Source: DAOTXL01 sp034435455 | GTDB taxonomy: Bacteria; Chloroflexota; Anaerolineae; JAAYZQ01 | Direction of reading: 5' to 3' | NCBI GenBank assembly: GCA_034435455.1 | Contig: DAOTXL010000118.1 | Location: 1-64,000 of the forward strand | Length of the DNA: 64,000 nt | Part shown: positions 49,983 to 59,960 of the stretch, one piece after another | Numbering within the stretch: the stretch's first letter is position 1 | Layout of the letters: each line of letters begins with the position of its first letter | Notes under the pieces: generated by a model | The model's database searches: none | Seen by the model: the letters and a program-made list of their open reading frames with translations, nothing else | What the model was told of the DNA's origin: nothing | Position numbers and translations under genes: made by a program

Positions 49983-50732
49983 TCAGACCGCTGAGGTCAA
50001 GGAGCATGGGCCGACGGCACACTTGCCGCATACGTCGGCCAGGCCCAGATCGGTGTAGCCGGCGGCTATGCGCAACAGGTGCCGGTAGCAACGTTGTTTG
50101 TCCAGCGGGGCATTGGCATCCAGGGCGCCGATGGGACAGCGTTGCACACACTCCAGGCAGCTTCCATCGTGAAAGTAGAGGCAGCGTTCTTGGAGCACCG
50201 CCGGGGTGGGGGGCAGTTCGGCGTCCAGGACCAGGCTGCCAAAGCGCCCGGCGCAGCCGGCCTCGGTGATGACCATCTGGTGCAGGCCCAGGCTGCCCAG
50301 CCCGGCGATGAGGGCGGCGCTCTTGTGCGACCAGCGGCTGACCAGGCTCTCCGGGTCAAAGTTGTGGGTGGCGGGTTCGGCAGCGGCGCGGATGCCGATC
50401 GTGGCCAGCGCCTCGATGAGGTGGGCCGTGATGCGCCCGATCAGGGCGTTGGTCTCGACATAAGCCACGGCCCATTCGCGGGCCACCTCCTCCCGGTGCC
50501 GGGCGTTGGCCGCGACGACCCACGGGGCGAAGGGCAGGAAAAAGGCCACCACCGATCGCGCCCCGGGCAGCAGGTCGTGCGGCAGCAGGTGCGCCGGCCC
50601 GACCAGGCGGGGCAGCTCCCGGAAGCGCGGGTCATCGGCGGCGGAAAAACCGACCAGCGGCTCCCGGTAACCGGTGGCCGTGTTGGCCCCGGCGACCAGT
50701 TGCCGGATCGTCTCGGTGAGAAACCGTTCCAC
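49983..50732 (-). CDS. QueG-like 4Fe-4S protein
   Basis: 249 residues from GTG 50732. Two C-terminal 4Fe-4S sets: CLECVQRCPIGAL and CGKCAVGPC with additional CLYFHDGSC and RCYRHL. The N-terminal half has LLPGARSVVAFFLPFAP, as in epoxyqueuosine-reductase-type proteins, which bind cobalamin. It is shorter than QueG and lacks the C-terminal HEAT repeats. It follows amzA by six bases in the carbohydrate operon and lies just upstream of the corrinoid operon, so it may reactivate oxidised cobalamin; that is inference. Confidence 0.72.
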   Translation of the reverse strand: MERFLTETIRQLVAGANTATGYREPLVGFSAADDPRFRELPRLVGPAHLLPHDLLPGARSVVAFFLPFAPWVVAANARHREEVAREWAVAYVETNALIGRITAHLIEALATIGIRAAAEPATHNFDPESLVSRWSHKSAALIAGLGSLGLHQMVITEAGCAGRFGSLVLDAELPPTPAVLQERCLYFHDGSCLECVQRCPIGALDANAPLDKQRCYRHLLRIAAGYTDLGLADVCGKCAVGPCSLTSAV

Positions 50733-50738
50733 AGGGTC

Positions 50739-51278
50739 TTATCCTTCCCTGGACCTGTCCAGCCGCCGCCGACATCGGGCGCAGAAAGCGGCCCCTTTGA
50801 CGTCGGTGTCGCGCAGCGTGTTGGAAAAGTGCATCACGCAGCGGAGGTTGGGGCAGTGGGGCAGGCCCCAGGTGTGGCCCAGCTCGTGGACCGCCTCTTT
50901 TAGCGTCCGTTCGCGGAAAAGATTCAGGTCCTCTGGCTGGCCGTAGAACGATGGCCGCAACCGGGGCAGGGCGACGAACGCCCGGCGGCCGTTCGTCGTC
51001 GCCTGGCCGAAGATAAAGTTGAGGCCCGGCGCATAACAGTCGGCGTCGGTCAGGCCCAACACCCGGCCGCCGGCCGGGCCGAGGTCGGCCGGCAGCACGG
51101 CCAGGAGCAGGTCCCCCAGATATTGCCGGCGGTGGGGGTTGTAGGCTGCCTGGGGCAGCGGAATCGGTTCGCCCACGGCCACGTCCCGGCCGGTCGCCCC
51201 GGCGAGTGGTTTGGCCAGCCAGGACAGGAGTTCGGCCGGGATCGGGCCGAGGGGGACGAGGAGGATCTGGTCCTTCAT
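50739..51278 (-). CDS. amzA: archaemetzincin-family zinc protease
   Basis: 179 residues from ATG 51278, one base after the upstream stop. The full archaemetzincin signature is present: HELGHTWGLPHC (131-142), with C147, M149, C166 and C169 (H-E-x2-H-x2-G-x2-H-C-x4-C-x-M-x16-C-x2-C). This binds one catalytic zinc and a second structural zinc. These proteases are common in archaea and vertebrates and scattered in bacteria. The N-terminal half is the usual VLGLTDADCYAPGLNFIFGQ segment. In an operon with gnd, pfk and an Fe-S protein, an odd setting. Confidence 0.9.
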   Translation of the reverse strand: MKDQILLVPLGPIPAELLSWLAKPLAGATGRDVAVGEPIPLPQAAYNPHRRQYLGDLLLAVLPADLGPAGGRVLGLTDADCYAPGLNFIFGQATTNGRRAFVALPRLRPSFYGQPEDLNLFRERTLKEAVHELGHTWGLPHCPNLRCVMHFSNTLRDTDVKGAAFCARCRRRLDRSREG

Positions 51279-51279
51279 C

Positions 51280-52565
51280 CTACCGGTGGGCCTGGGGGAT
51301 GTAGGCCGGCAGCTTTTTCGCCGCCAGGATCGGTTGCAGGCGGGCAAACCGCTGTCGCCCATCCACCAGGGGGACGGCCGGCCAGCCATCGCCGATGAGA
51401 GGGCGGGCATAGCGCACGAAATCGTCGGTCACGTCCAGGCGGTCGGCAGCGATCCAGGCCTGGGGAAAGCTCCGCTCCGAGTTGGCGACCTGTTCCAGCG
51501 GCACCTTGTCGTAGCGCACGTTGTAGATCGGTCCGGGTTCGCGCAGGATGGTGGCCATGTAGCCGGAACCGTCCTCGACGGCGATCTGGACCGCTTTTTG
51601 CCCCACCCGGTATGCCTCCTCCAGGTCCACGGTGGAGGCGTAGATCATGTTGTGGCGCTGGTCGGTGCCGGGCATGTTGCCCCGGGCCGCCCCCCTGGCC
51701 GCCAGCCCCACCCGGTTGAGGTAGTTGACCACGGCGCGCTCGACGGTCAGGCCGCTCGATGAAAACTGGATGTGGCCGAAAGCGTCGCGCAGTTCCCCCA
51801 GATCGCCGACCGGGAACCCCTCGCTGATTACCAGCAGGCAGCGGCCCCGTTCCCGCAGCAGGTCGTTGACCGCATCGGCCAGGTCGGCCAGCGTCAGCGC
51901 CGATTCCGGCAGGGCGATGAGCAACGGCATCTCCCGTCGGGGGTCGGCCAGGCGGGCCGCCGCCGGGATGAAGCCGATTTTGCGGCCCATAGCCTGCATC
52001 ACCAGCACCGGGTCGGCGGGGCAGGAACCGGCGTTCTCCTCGTTGGCGTTCTGCACCGTCAGCGCCCAGTAGCGGGCCACGCTGCCATAACCGGGGGTGT
52101 GGTCAATCAGCCTGAATTCCGCATCGCCCACGTCGTTGTCAATCGTTTTGGGCACGCCTACCGCCACCAGGTCCAGCCCGCGCCTGGCGGCCAGTTGGGC
52201 CACCTGGTGGGCCGTGTCCATGCTGTCGTTGCCGCCGTTGTAGAAAAAATAGCCGATGTGGTGAGCCTTGAATACCTCAACGATCCGCTCGAAATCCTCC
52301 TGTTGGTGGGCCTTGAGCTTGTAGCGGCAGGTGCCGATGGACCCCGCTGCCGGGGTGGTGCTCAGCAGGGCGATCTCTTCCTCCGGCTGAGCCGACAGGT
52401 CGAGCAGCTCTTCTTTCAACACCCCTTCGATGCCGTGCTGTCCGGCGTAGATCGTGCCAAAGAGGCCAGGATAAGCGCGGCAGCCATCCACCACGCCGCG
52501 CAGCGAGGCATTGATCACCGGTGTAGGGCCGCCGCTCTGGGCGACGACGACGTTTTTATTTCGGC

Positions 52566-52569
<4 letters not shown>
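51280..52569 (-). CDS. pfp: 6-phosphofructokinase, probably PPi-dependent
   Basis: 429 residues. Phosphofructokinase motifs GGPTPVINASLRG, YNGGNDSMDTA and GVPKTIDNDV. Classical ATP enzymes have GGDGS and PGTIDND; the Asp in GGND and the Lys in PKTIDND match the pyrophosphate-using type, though the first residue is Asn rather than the usual Asp. Length over 400 residues also fits the PPi/long group. It converts fructose-6-phosphate and PPi to fructose-1,6-bisphosphate, reversibly. Its ATG overlaps the stop of gnd (ATGA). Confidence 0.85.
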
Positions 52570-53978
<1,409 letters not shown>

Positions 53979-54053
53979 CTTATTCCTCCGAAATTTGCAA
54001 ATCTGCAAGGGGGAGGGCAGAGGGGAAAGGATATCTCTCCCTGCCCAACCGGC

Positions 54054-55040
54054 CTATGGGCAGCGTTGCCAGGCCAGTACCGCTGCTCCCAGCACCCCGG
54101 CGTGGTCGCCCAGCCTGGCGGCTACAATCTGCACCTGGTCGGCATCGGCCTGTTGGATAAAGTGTTGGCGGGCGGTCTGGCGGATCGGTTCCAGGAACTC
54201 TTCCCCCATCGCTTCGACCAGACCTCCGCCCAGGACCACCATTTCGGGGTCAATCAGGTTGACGATGGAGGCGGTCAGGAGGCCCAGGTACCACTGCGCC
54301 CGGCTCAGCACTTCGGTAACCAGCGGGTCGCCCTGGCGAAAGGCTTTGGCCAGAATACCGCTGGTCAGTGGCTCGTCCCCCTGGCCCAGGCCGGGGACAA
54401 GGCTCTCCCGCCCTGTGTTCAGGGCAGTGCGGATGTCGCGCTCGATGGCGGTGCGGCTGGCCAGGGCTTCCAGGCAACCCTGTTTGCCGCAGCCACACAC
54501 CGGTCCGCCGGCCAGGACGACCATATGGCCTACCTCAGCCGCTGCATGGCGGTGGCCGCTGCGCAGCTTGCCCCCCAGGATCAGCCCGCCCCCCACGCCG
54601 GTGCCGACAAAGATGCCGACCATATCCTTCGTCCCCCGGCCGGCGCCCAGGACATGCTCTCCCAACGTCCCCAGGTTCACGTCGTTCTCCAAAAAGACCG
54701 GTATGCCCAAGAGTTTGGACAGGCGGGGGGCCAGGGGGACCTCGTCCCAGCCGGGCAGGTTGGGCGCATGGTGGACGATGCCGGTTTCGGGGTTCAAGGG
54801 GCCCGGCGCACCCACCCCCATCCCCTGGATAGCGCTCCAGTCAACTTGGGCGTTCCGCGCCGCCTGCCGGGCGACTGCGGCCATGCGCTTGAGGATCGCC
54901 TCAGGCCCCTCGTCAGGCCGGGTTTTGGTTTTGGCTTCGCCCTGGATGCGCCCCCGTTTGTTGACGACGGCGGCCAGGATTTTGGTGCCGCCCAGGTCCA
55001 TACCGATGACGTAGCGGGCCGGCTTTTTTTTCTTGGGCAT
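54054..55040 (-). CDS. glk: ROK-family glucokinase
   Basis: 328 residues. ROK sugar kinase: GMDLGGTKILAAVV ATP loop, GVGAPGPLNPETG, catalytic D in FLENDVNLGTLGEH, GTGVGGGLILGGKL, and the zinc loop CGCGKQGCLE preceded by GHM. It lacks an N-terminal HTH, so it is a kinase and not a NagC-type repressor. Provides glucose-6-phosphate to the oxidative pentose and glycolytic enzymes next door. One base lies between its start and the stop of the thioesterase gene. Confidence 0.9.
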   Translation of the reverse strand: MPKKKKPARYVIGMDLGGTKILAAVVNKRGRIQGEAKTKTRPDEGPEAILKRMAAVARQAARNAQVDWSAIQGMGVGAPGPLNPETGIVHHAPNLPGWDEVPLAPRLSKLLGIPVFLENDVNLGTLGEHVLGAGRGTKDMVGIFVGTGVGGGLILGGKLRSGHRHAAAEVGHMVVLAGGPVCGCGKQGCLEALASRTAIERDIRTALNTGRESLVPGLGQGDEPLTSGILAKAFRQGDPLVTEVLSRAQWYLGLLTASIVNLIDPEMVVLGGGLVEAMGEEFLEPIRQTARQHFIQQADADQVQIVAARLGDHAGVLGAAVLAWQRCP

Positions 55041-55041
55041 G

Positions 55042-55506
55042 TCAACCTTCCTCGTCGGGGATTACCTGCCAAAAGTCGAGCTCCGATTTGGCCTGCTCGA
55101 CGACCTCGTCAGGGATGCGGATGTAAATGCCGTTCCCCTCGACCAGGACTGTGCCGTCCGGCAGCCGGATTTCACCGTGGGCCTCATAGGCCCGTGAGCG
55201 GTGCCGAACCAGTTGGCCGACGACCGTCAATTCCTGATCCAACGGCACCGGCCGGCGGTATTTCACCTCCAACGTGCCGGTCATGGCCCAGACCTGCTCC
55301 TGGGTCAGGACGCGGCCCATCGTCTCGTCCAAAAGGGTGGCGATGATCCCTCCATGCAGGTGGCCGGGGTAGCCCTGGTGCTCGGGCCGTGGTCGGAAAC
55401 GGGTGAGGCATTGCCCCTCCTCGTCCGTATAGAACGCCAGGCGCAGGCCGATAGGGTTCTCGATGCCACAGACGAAGCACATGCGGGAGTTGGGTTGTTT
55501 TTCCAT
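55042..55506 (-). CDS. PaaI-type hotdog thioesterase
   Basis: 154 residues. Hotdog fold with HGGIIATLLDETMGRVL (catalytic Asp/Glu loop) and GTLEVKYRRPVPLDQELTVV. An N-terminal Cys-x2-Cys (CFVCG) occurs in this subgroup (N...CFVCGxxNPxGLxL...). It hydrolyses acyl-CoA thioesters; substrate unknown. First gene of a thioesterase-glk pair with a perfect promoter. Confidence 0.85.
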   Translation of the reverse strand: MEKQPNSRMCFVCGIENPIGLRLAFYTDEEGQCLTRFRPRPEHQGYPGHLHGGIIATLLDETMGRVLTQEQVWAMTGTLEVKYRRPVPLDQELTVVGQLVRHRSRAYEAHGEIRLPDGTVLVEGNGIYIRIPDEVVEQAKSELDFWQVIPDEEG

Positions 55507-55544
55507 GATAAGCTACTCTCCTGACATCTGGACCCCGATCCCCC

Positions 55545-55572
55545 ATTATACCGTCCTGTCTGCAGATGTCAA
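55545..55572 (-). promoter_or_regulatory. consensus promoter of the thioesterase-glk unit
   Basis: Reverse strand: TTGACA (55567-55572), 16-base spacer, TATAAT (55545-55550); both perfect, same spacing as the rplU promoter. Confidence 0.85.
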
Positions 55573-55647
55573 ACATCGGGACCAGGGAGGCACATTCCCC
55601 TTGCTTTTTCCCCTTTTGAACCGGTCCGAAAACGGGTTTTCCGGGTC

Positions 55648-55745
55648 GTCCGGGCAGGCTGGAAAGCCTGCCCTACGAGTTGTCCGGGAGGCTGGAAGGC
55701 CTGCCTGCGGGCCGTCCGGGCGGGCTGGAAAGCCTGCCCCACAGG
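55648..55745. repeat. three tandem GTAGGG-type palindromes, copy E
   Basis: Units begin at 55648, 55682 and 55714 (periods 34 and 32): GTCCGGGCAGGCTGGAAAGC and variants, each a hairpin with GGCAGGC/GCCTGCC-type arms. The gap 55507-55748 contains this array and no gene. Confidence 0.75.
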
Positions 55746-55748
55746 TTT

Positions 55749-58250
55749 TCAGGGGTTGGCCCTGTGTGTGGGATGGCCGGCCGGCTGGAGGCGGGCATCC
55801 GTTCGTTTCATGCAGTTATCGCAAGATTCACAGCGTTCGATAGGCCGCCCGCCAAAGTAGGTGCTGAGGTAGCCGTGGCGGCAGAGGCGGGTTTCGGCGT
55901 AGGCCATCATCTCGGCGATGCGGCCATCCTGCCCGGCGCGGTAATCGGCCAGCAGGGCGGCAACCCGCTGGCGGGAATCGGGTGGCGGGTCGGGCAAAGC
56001 CAGGAGCATGTCGCGCCCGACGCCCCGGTAGTCCAGCCAGCCGGCCTCGGCCCAGGCCAACAACCGGGCTTCGACAGTATGCGGCTCCAGGCCGGCCTCG
56101 CGGCTCACGGCCAACAAGTCGCGGGAGACGGTCTGGCCGGGGAGCAGGCGGGCCGCTTTGGCAAAGCGGGCCAGGTCTTTTTCCTGCTCCTGGCGGAGAG
56201 GGGAGCGGAGCGTCAGGATGGCGGTGCGGGGCAGGTCAAAGCCGCGCCACAACAGCCCGGCCGTCTCCAGAAAATGGATGGCGACGCGCAGATCGGTGTC
56301 GTCGGCCACCAGCTCACGCTCCAGGTCGGCAACCGCTACCAGGCCTGTGCCCCTGTCTCTCAGGTGGCCCTGCAGGGCGGCGTACACACGGCGCAGAAAC
56401 TCGATCTGCAAGGCGTCCTGGTGGCTCCAGCGGGTTAGGGTGCCCTTGTCGTTGGCGGTATAAAAGAGGATACAACGAGCGGGTAACCCGTCGCGGCCGG
56501 CACGGCCTGCTTCCTGGTAATAATTTTCCAGCGATTTTGGGGGGGTGTAGTGGATGATAAAGCGCACGTCGGCCTTGTCCACGCCCATGCCAAAAGCGAC
56601 GGTGGCGACCACGACGCGCGCCTGGCCGTTCATGAAACGGTCCTGAGCAGCAGCCCGGTCTGCCATCCCGGCATGATAGGGGATGGCCGCGATCCGGTTT
56701 CTGCGGAGCATTTCGGCCAACTGCTCGCATCGCTGGCGGGAGTTGGTGTAGACGATGCCGCTGCCCTCGATCTCGCGGCACAGGGCCAGCAGGGCTCGCT
56801 GTTTTTCATCGTCGTTGGCAAAGCGGTGGGCCTCCAGGTGGAGGTTGGGGCGATGTACATCGGTGGCTATCAGGCGCATCTTGCCCAGGGCGGCCTGGAT
56901 GTCGTCGCGGACGCGGGGCGTAGCGGTGGCGGTCATGGCCAGGATGGGGGGGGGGCCCAATTCGTGCCAGGCGTGGGCGATGAACCGGTAATCGGGCCGG
57001 AAATCGTGGCCCCACAGGCTGACGCAGTGGGCCTCGTCTACCACCAGCAACGAGACACCGGCCTGGCTCAGGGCGTGGAGGAAAGGCCGCTGGCGCAGCC
57101 GCTCCGGGGCGGCGTAGAGCAGTTTGTAGCTGCCGGCGGCGGCGCAGGCCAGGCGGCTGTTCAGTTCGCTGCCGTCGAGGGTGCTGTGGATGGCCGTGGC
57201 CCGCCCGGCCACTGTGGCCGGCAGGCCATCGATCTGGTCCTTCATCAGGGCGATGAGGGGCGAGATGATCAGGGTGGTCTGGGGCAGGAGCAGGGCGGCC
57301 AGTTGATAGCACAGTGATTTGCCAAAGCCGGTAGGCATGACGGCCAGGACACTCTCGCCGCGCAGGATGTGGGCAATGACCTCGGCCTGGCCGGGGCGGA
57401 AAGTGTCGTGGGGAAAGTAGTGATGGAGCGCCTCGTCCAGGCGGGCACGCTCAGTCCCGGTCAGTTCCGCCGTCACGGTGAGGAGGTCGCCGGGAGGAGC
57501 GGAGGAGGGTGGAGGCGTGGGCAGGGTCAGGCCCAAAGCCCGGCGCAGGTTTTGCAGGTCTTGCTGTTGGCGCTCATGGAGGCGGGCGGCGGTTGCTTCA
57601 GCCTGAGCGGCCTGGCCTGTGGCCCGGTAGAGGCTTTCCAACAGGCGGAGCAGTTCGACGGACGGCTCCCGTTCGTCACGCTCGGCCCGGGATAGAGCGG
57701 TCCGGGCCCAGAGGAGGGCCTGGGCAAGGTCGCCCCGTGCCTGCCACAGGCGGGCCAGCGCCAGAGCTGTAGCAGCAGCCTCCGGCTGGAGTGTTTCCCG
57801 CTGCTGCAGGGCTCGTTCTGCACCTTCCAGATCTCCGACGGCCAGGCACAGGTCGGCTTGCAGGCTCCAGACCATGAGCAGGTCGGGGGCTTCTGTGGTC
57901 AGTTGGCGGGCGATGGCCTGAGCAGCCGCCAGGTCGCCGGCGGCGAGGCAGGCATGGGCCTCCAGCGCCCGTGATGAGTTGGAGCTTTTCAGGGCATGGC
58001 GGCGGCGCATGATCTCGACGGCGCGGTCGGGTTGTCCCAGGCCCAGGTAGGCGCGGGCCAGGTCGTCGTAGAGCGATACCAGGTGGCTGTGGGTGACGAG
58101 CAGTTGTTGCAGGCAGCGGCGGGCAGCCTCGTACTCTTCCCACCGGAGCAGGTAGCTCAACAGGGCGTTGCGGGCCCTGGCCGGCAGGGTGGGGACCTCG
58201 GTGGGGGGCAGGTTGAGGGCGGCAAGGATATCGTCGGCCATGTCTGTCAC
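55749..58250 (-). CDS. RecQ-family DNA helicase with N-terminal TPR region
   Basis: 833 residues from GTG 58250, overlapping the upstream stop (GTGA); ATG 58241 is an alternative. Residues about 1-240 are TPR-like helices (AYLGLGQPDRAVEIMRRRHA; ACLAAGDLAAAQAIARQLTT; LCLAVGDLEGAERALQQRET). Then the helicase: motif I AVMPTGFGKSLCYQ, motif II VVDEAHCVSLWGHDFRPDY, MTATATPRVRDDI (III), TPPKSLENYYQEAGRAGRDG (VI), and the RecQ zinc domain CRHGYLSTYFGGRPIERCES then CDNC. No HRDC domain. Normal RecQ is about 600 residues and has no TPR. Last gene of an operon with dual-OB-like and DUF488 proteins, suggesting a DNA-repair or defence assembly with the TPRs binding partners. Confidence 0.9.
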   Translation of the reverse strand: MTDMADDILAALNLPPTEVPTLPARARNALLSYLLRWEEYEAARRCLQQLLVTHSHLVSLYDDLARAYLGLGQPDRAVEIMRRRHALKSSNSSRALEAHACLAAGDLAAAQAIARQLTTEAPDLLMVWSLQADLCLAVGDLEGAERALQQRETLQPEAAATALALARLWQARGDLAQALLWARTALSRAERDEREPSVELLRLLESLYRATGQAAQAEATAARLHERQQQDLQNLRRALGLTLPTPPPSSAPPGDLLTVTAELTGTERARLDEALHHYFPHDTFRPGQAEVIAHILRGESVLAVMPTGFGKSLCYQLAALLLPQTTLIISPLIALMKDQIDGLPATVAGRATAIHSTLDGSELNSRLACAAAGSYKLLYAAPERLRQRPFLHALSQAGVSLLVVDEAHCVSLWGHDFRPDYRFIAHAWHELGPPPILAMTATATPRVRDDIQAALGKMRLIATDVHRPNLHLEAHRFANDDEKQRALLALCREIEGSGIVYTNSRQRCEQLAEMLRRNRIAAIPYHAGMADRAAAQDRFMNGQARVVVATVAFGMGVDKADVRFIIHYTPPKSLENYYQEAGRAGRDGLPARCILFYTANDKGTLTRWSHQDALQIEFLRRVYAALQGHLRDRGTGLVAVADLERELVADDTDLRVAIHFLETAGLLWRGFDLPRTAILTLRSPLRQEQEKDLARFAKAARLLPGQTVSRDLLAVSREAGLEPHTVEARLLAWAEAGWLDYRGVGRDMLLALPDPPPDSRQRVAALLADYRAGQDGRIAEMMAYAETRLCRHGYLSTYFGGRPIERCESCDNCMKRTDARLQPAGHPTHRANP

Positions 58251-58972
58251 AGGTTGTCGTAATCCACCGTCGCCTCATAGTCGGGCAGAGTATGGACGCC
58301 GACGATGACGGTCCAGTAGCCGCCCTGGTAGGAGCGGGTCAGGCCGACGGTCAGAAAGGTCTCCTGGATGCCAAAGCGGGCCTCCAGGTCGCCCCGGTCG
58401 AACTCGGTCCAGGGGCCGGCCCTGGCCAGCCAGGCGCGGCCCAGCGCCCGCCACTTCAGGTCGGTGACCGAAAAGCCGCCTTTGGCGTAGGAACCCAGGT
58501 AGGGCTTGCCATCCAGGCCGAAGGCCAGGCGGGCGTCGAACTGACCGGTATAGTCGTCCAGGCGGAAGCAACCCTTGATCCAGTCGGGCCGGATCAGGCA
58601 CAACGACCGCTGCTGGCTATCCAGGACCTGGCGAGGGGCGGTGTCTCTGTACTTGCGCAAAAAGTTGGCCCGCCGCTCTCCCTCCAGGCGGCGGACGATG
58701 CGGGGGCGCTGCCGTACGAAATCGGCGATCCAATCCTCGACATGGGGAGGGGTGGGGCGGGGGCGGAGGAGGTGAAACTCGACGACGTCGAAAGGGCGGA
58801 GGATCGTTCCATCGGCTGTGGTGATGTCACCCAAGAGGAGGTGGCCGTGCTCGCGGACAGGACGCACCCAGCGCAGTCCGGTGGCCGGGTCCGGCTCGGT
58901 GGTCATGCCGGCAATGCAGACCCCGGCCTGCATTCGGGTCACGGCCAGCAACAGGACCTCCTGGACAGGCAC
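58247..58972 (-). CDS. dual-OB-domain-like protein
   Basis: 241 residues from GTG 58972 with GGAG six bases upstream. N-terminal LLLAVTRMQAGVCIAGMTTE and RWVRPVREHGHLLLGDI match the pattern of dual-OB (DuOB) proteins (A-x3-K-x-G-x-C-I-A-G ... W-I-R-P-V). The remainder FDVVEFHLLRPRPTPPHVED and LCLIRPDWIKGCFRLDDYTG is beta-rich, fitting a second OB fold. In comparative-genomic work, such proteins were linked to conflict systems with helicases and DUF488; I cite this from memory. Its stop overlaps the TPR-RecQ start, so the two are translationally coupled. Confidence 0.65.
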   Translation of the reverse strand: MPVQEVLLLAVTRMQAGVCIAGMTTEPDPATGLRWVRPVREHGHLLLGDITTADGTILRPFDVVEFHLLRPRPTPPHVEDWIADFVRQRPRIVRRLEGERRANFLRKYRDTAPRQVLDSQQRSLCLIRPDWIKGCFRLDDYTGQFDARLAFGLDGKPYLGSYAKGGFSVTDLKWRALGRAWLARAGPWTEFDRGDLEARFGIQETFLTVGLTRSYQGGYWTVIVGVHTLPDYEATVDYDNL

Positions 58973-58994
58973 AGCGATCTCCAGTGCAGTGATC

Positions 58995-59018
58995 GGGCGG
59001 GTCGCCCGCCCATCCTAC
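58995..59018. repeat. GTAGGG-type palindrome, copy F, at a stop codon
   Basis: GGCGGG / CCCGCC arms next to GTAGGATG on the reverse strand. The TAG at 59015-59017 is the stop codon of the DUF488 gene. Confidence 0.6.
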
Positions 59019-59455
59019 AGGTGAACCACCTTCACCTCGGGCAGCCGGGCGGCCCAGTATTCGGCGACGAGACGGCGATGGCAGCGGTCGGGGGCAGGCT
59101 CGGCGCAGAGCAGGCAGGGACGATGATAGCGGGTCAGGAGCTGGCGGCCGAGGGTTATGGCCTGGCGCTCATCCAAAAGGCGCAGGAAGGCGCGCTCGTA
59201 GGTGGGCCAGTCGCCGTCGGCTTTGTAGGCGTCGAGGATTTCAGGAGTGGGGGCCAGGTCGGGATGGTGCTCATATTCGATGCCAAAGCCCTGGCGCAAC
59301 AGGAAAGCCAGGTCGTCGCGCCGGGCAAAGCCGGCCAGTTGTGACGTATTGCGCAGGCGGATGTCTATGACCGCATCCACACCGGCCTGCCGCAGCAGGC
59401 GGATGAACTGTTCCAGGCCTTTTTGGGTGTGGCCGATGGTGTAGAGGGTGGGCAT
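59015..59455 (-). CDS. DUF488-family protein (first)
   Basis: 146 residues. N-terminal LYTIGHTQKGLEQFIRLLRQ is the DUF488 hallmark; VDAVIDIRLRNTSQLAGFAR next, and the conserved Cys pair in LLCAEPAPDRCHRRLVAEYW. Family function is unknown; the Cys-E/H-C pattern suggests metal or nucleotide binding. It differs from its neighbour in the central part. Ends at a repeat-derived stop. Confidence 0.85.
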   Translation of the reverse strand: MPTLYTIGHTQKGLEQFIRLLRQAGVDAVIDIRLRNTSQLAGFARRDDLAFLLRQGFGIEYEHHPDLAPTPEILDAYKADGDWPTYERAFLRLLDERQAITLGRQLLTRYHRPCLLCAEPAPDRCHRRLVAEYWAARLPEVKVVHL

Positions 59456-59467
59456 GGGGCCTCCGGC

Positions 59468-59932
59468 TCAGAACAGGGCAAGCTGCCGGGGTTCCTGGTC
59501 TTCGTCCACCAGGCTGCCGTCAGGCTGGATGTGAAGGACATGGGCGCCGCGGTCCAGCAGGGCCGGGGTGAGCAGCCGGTAGCGGTGGCATTGTCGGTGA
59601 TCGCCTTCGGCGCACATGAGGGCCGTCCGGCGCCCGGCGGCCAGGTCCAACAGGTCGGCGATCCCCTGCTGGAAGGCGGGGCTGGCCTTGATTTTGTCAT
59701 AATCTACCGCCTCGCCTTCGGGCTTGCCGCCCAGCCGATCGCCCAGCCAGCAATAGGCGATCCCCGCCTCTTGCAGGGTGTGGGCCAGGGCCTCGCGGTT
59801 GGCCTGGGGCACGTAGCGGCTGTAGGGGCTGGAGCGCACATCGGCCAGGAGTTCGATGCCGTGCCGGCGCAGCAGGGCAATGAAGGCGGCGGCGGTGTGG
59901 TTGCTGTGGCCGATGGTGTAGAGGGTGGTCAT
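59468..59932 (-). CDS. DUF488-family protein (second)
   Basis: 154 residues. LYTIGHSNHTAAAFIALLRR, ELLADVRSSPYSRYVPQANR, GDRLGG, and ALMCAEGDHRQCHRYRLLTP with the conserved Cys residues. This is the canonical DUF488 sequence; the first copy is the diverged one. Twelve bases separate them. Both precede the dual-OB and RecQ genes. Confidence 0.9.
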   Translation of the reverse strand: MTTLYTIGHSNHTAAAFIALLRRHGIELLADVRSSPYSRYVPQANREALAHTLQEAGIAYCWLGDRLGGKPEGEAVDYDKIKASPAFQQGIADLLDLAAGRRTALMCAEGDHRQCHRYRLLTPALLDRGAHVLHIQPDGSLVDEDQEPRQLALF

Positions 59933-59960
59933 CTTGTGCCCTCAGGCGGCAGGGCAGGTT

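Noticed and set aside
55648..55745. Possible CRISPR array: three similar units with periods of 34 and 32 bases
   Set aside because: The units are whole hairpins joined directly to each other; there are no distinct spacers and no cas gene nearby. They match the palindrome family seen elsewhere.
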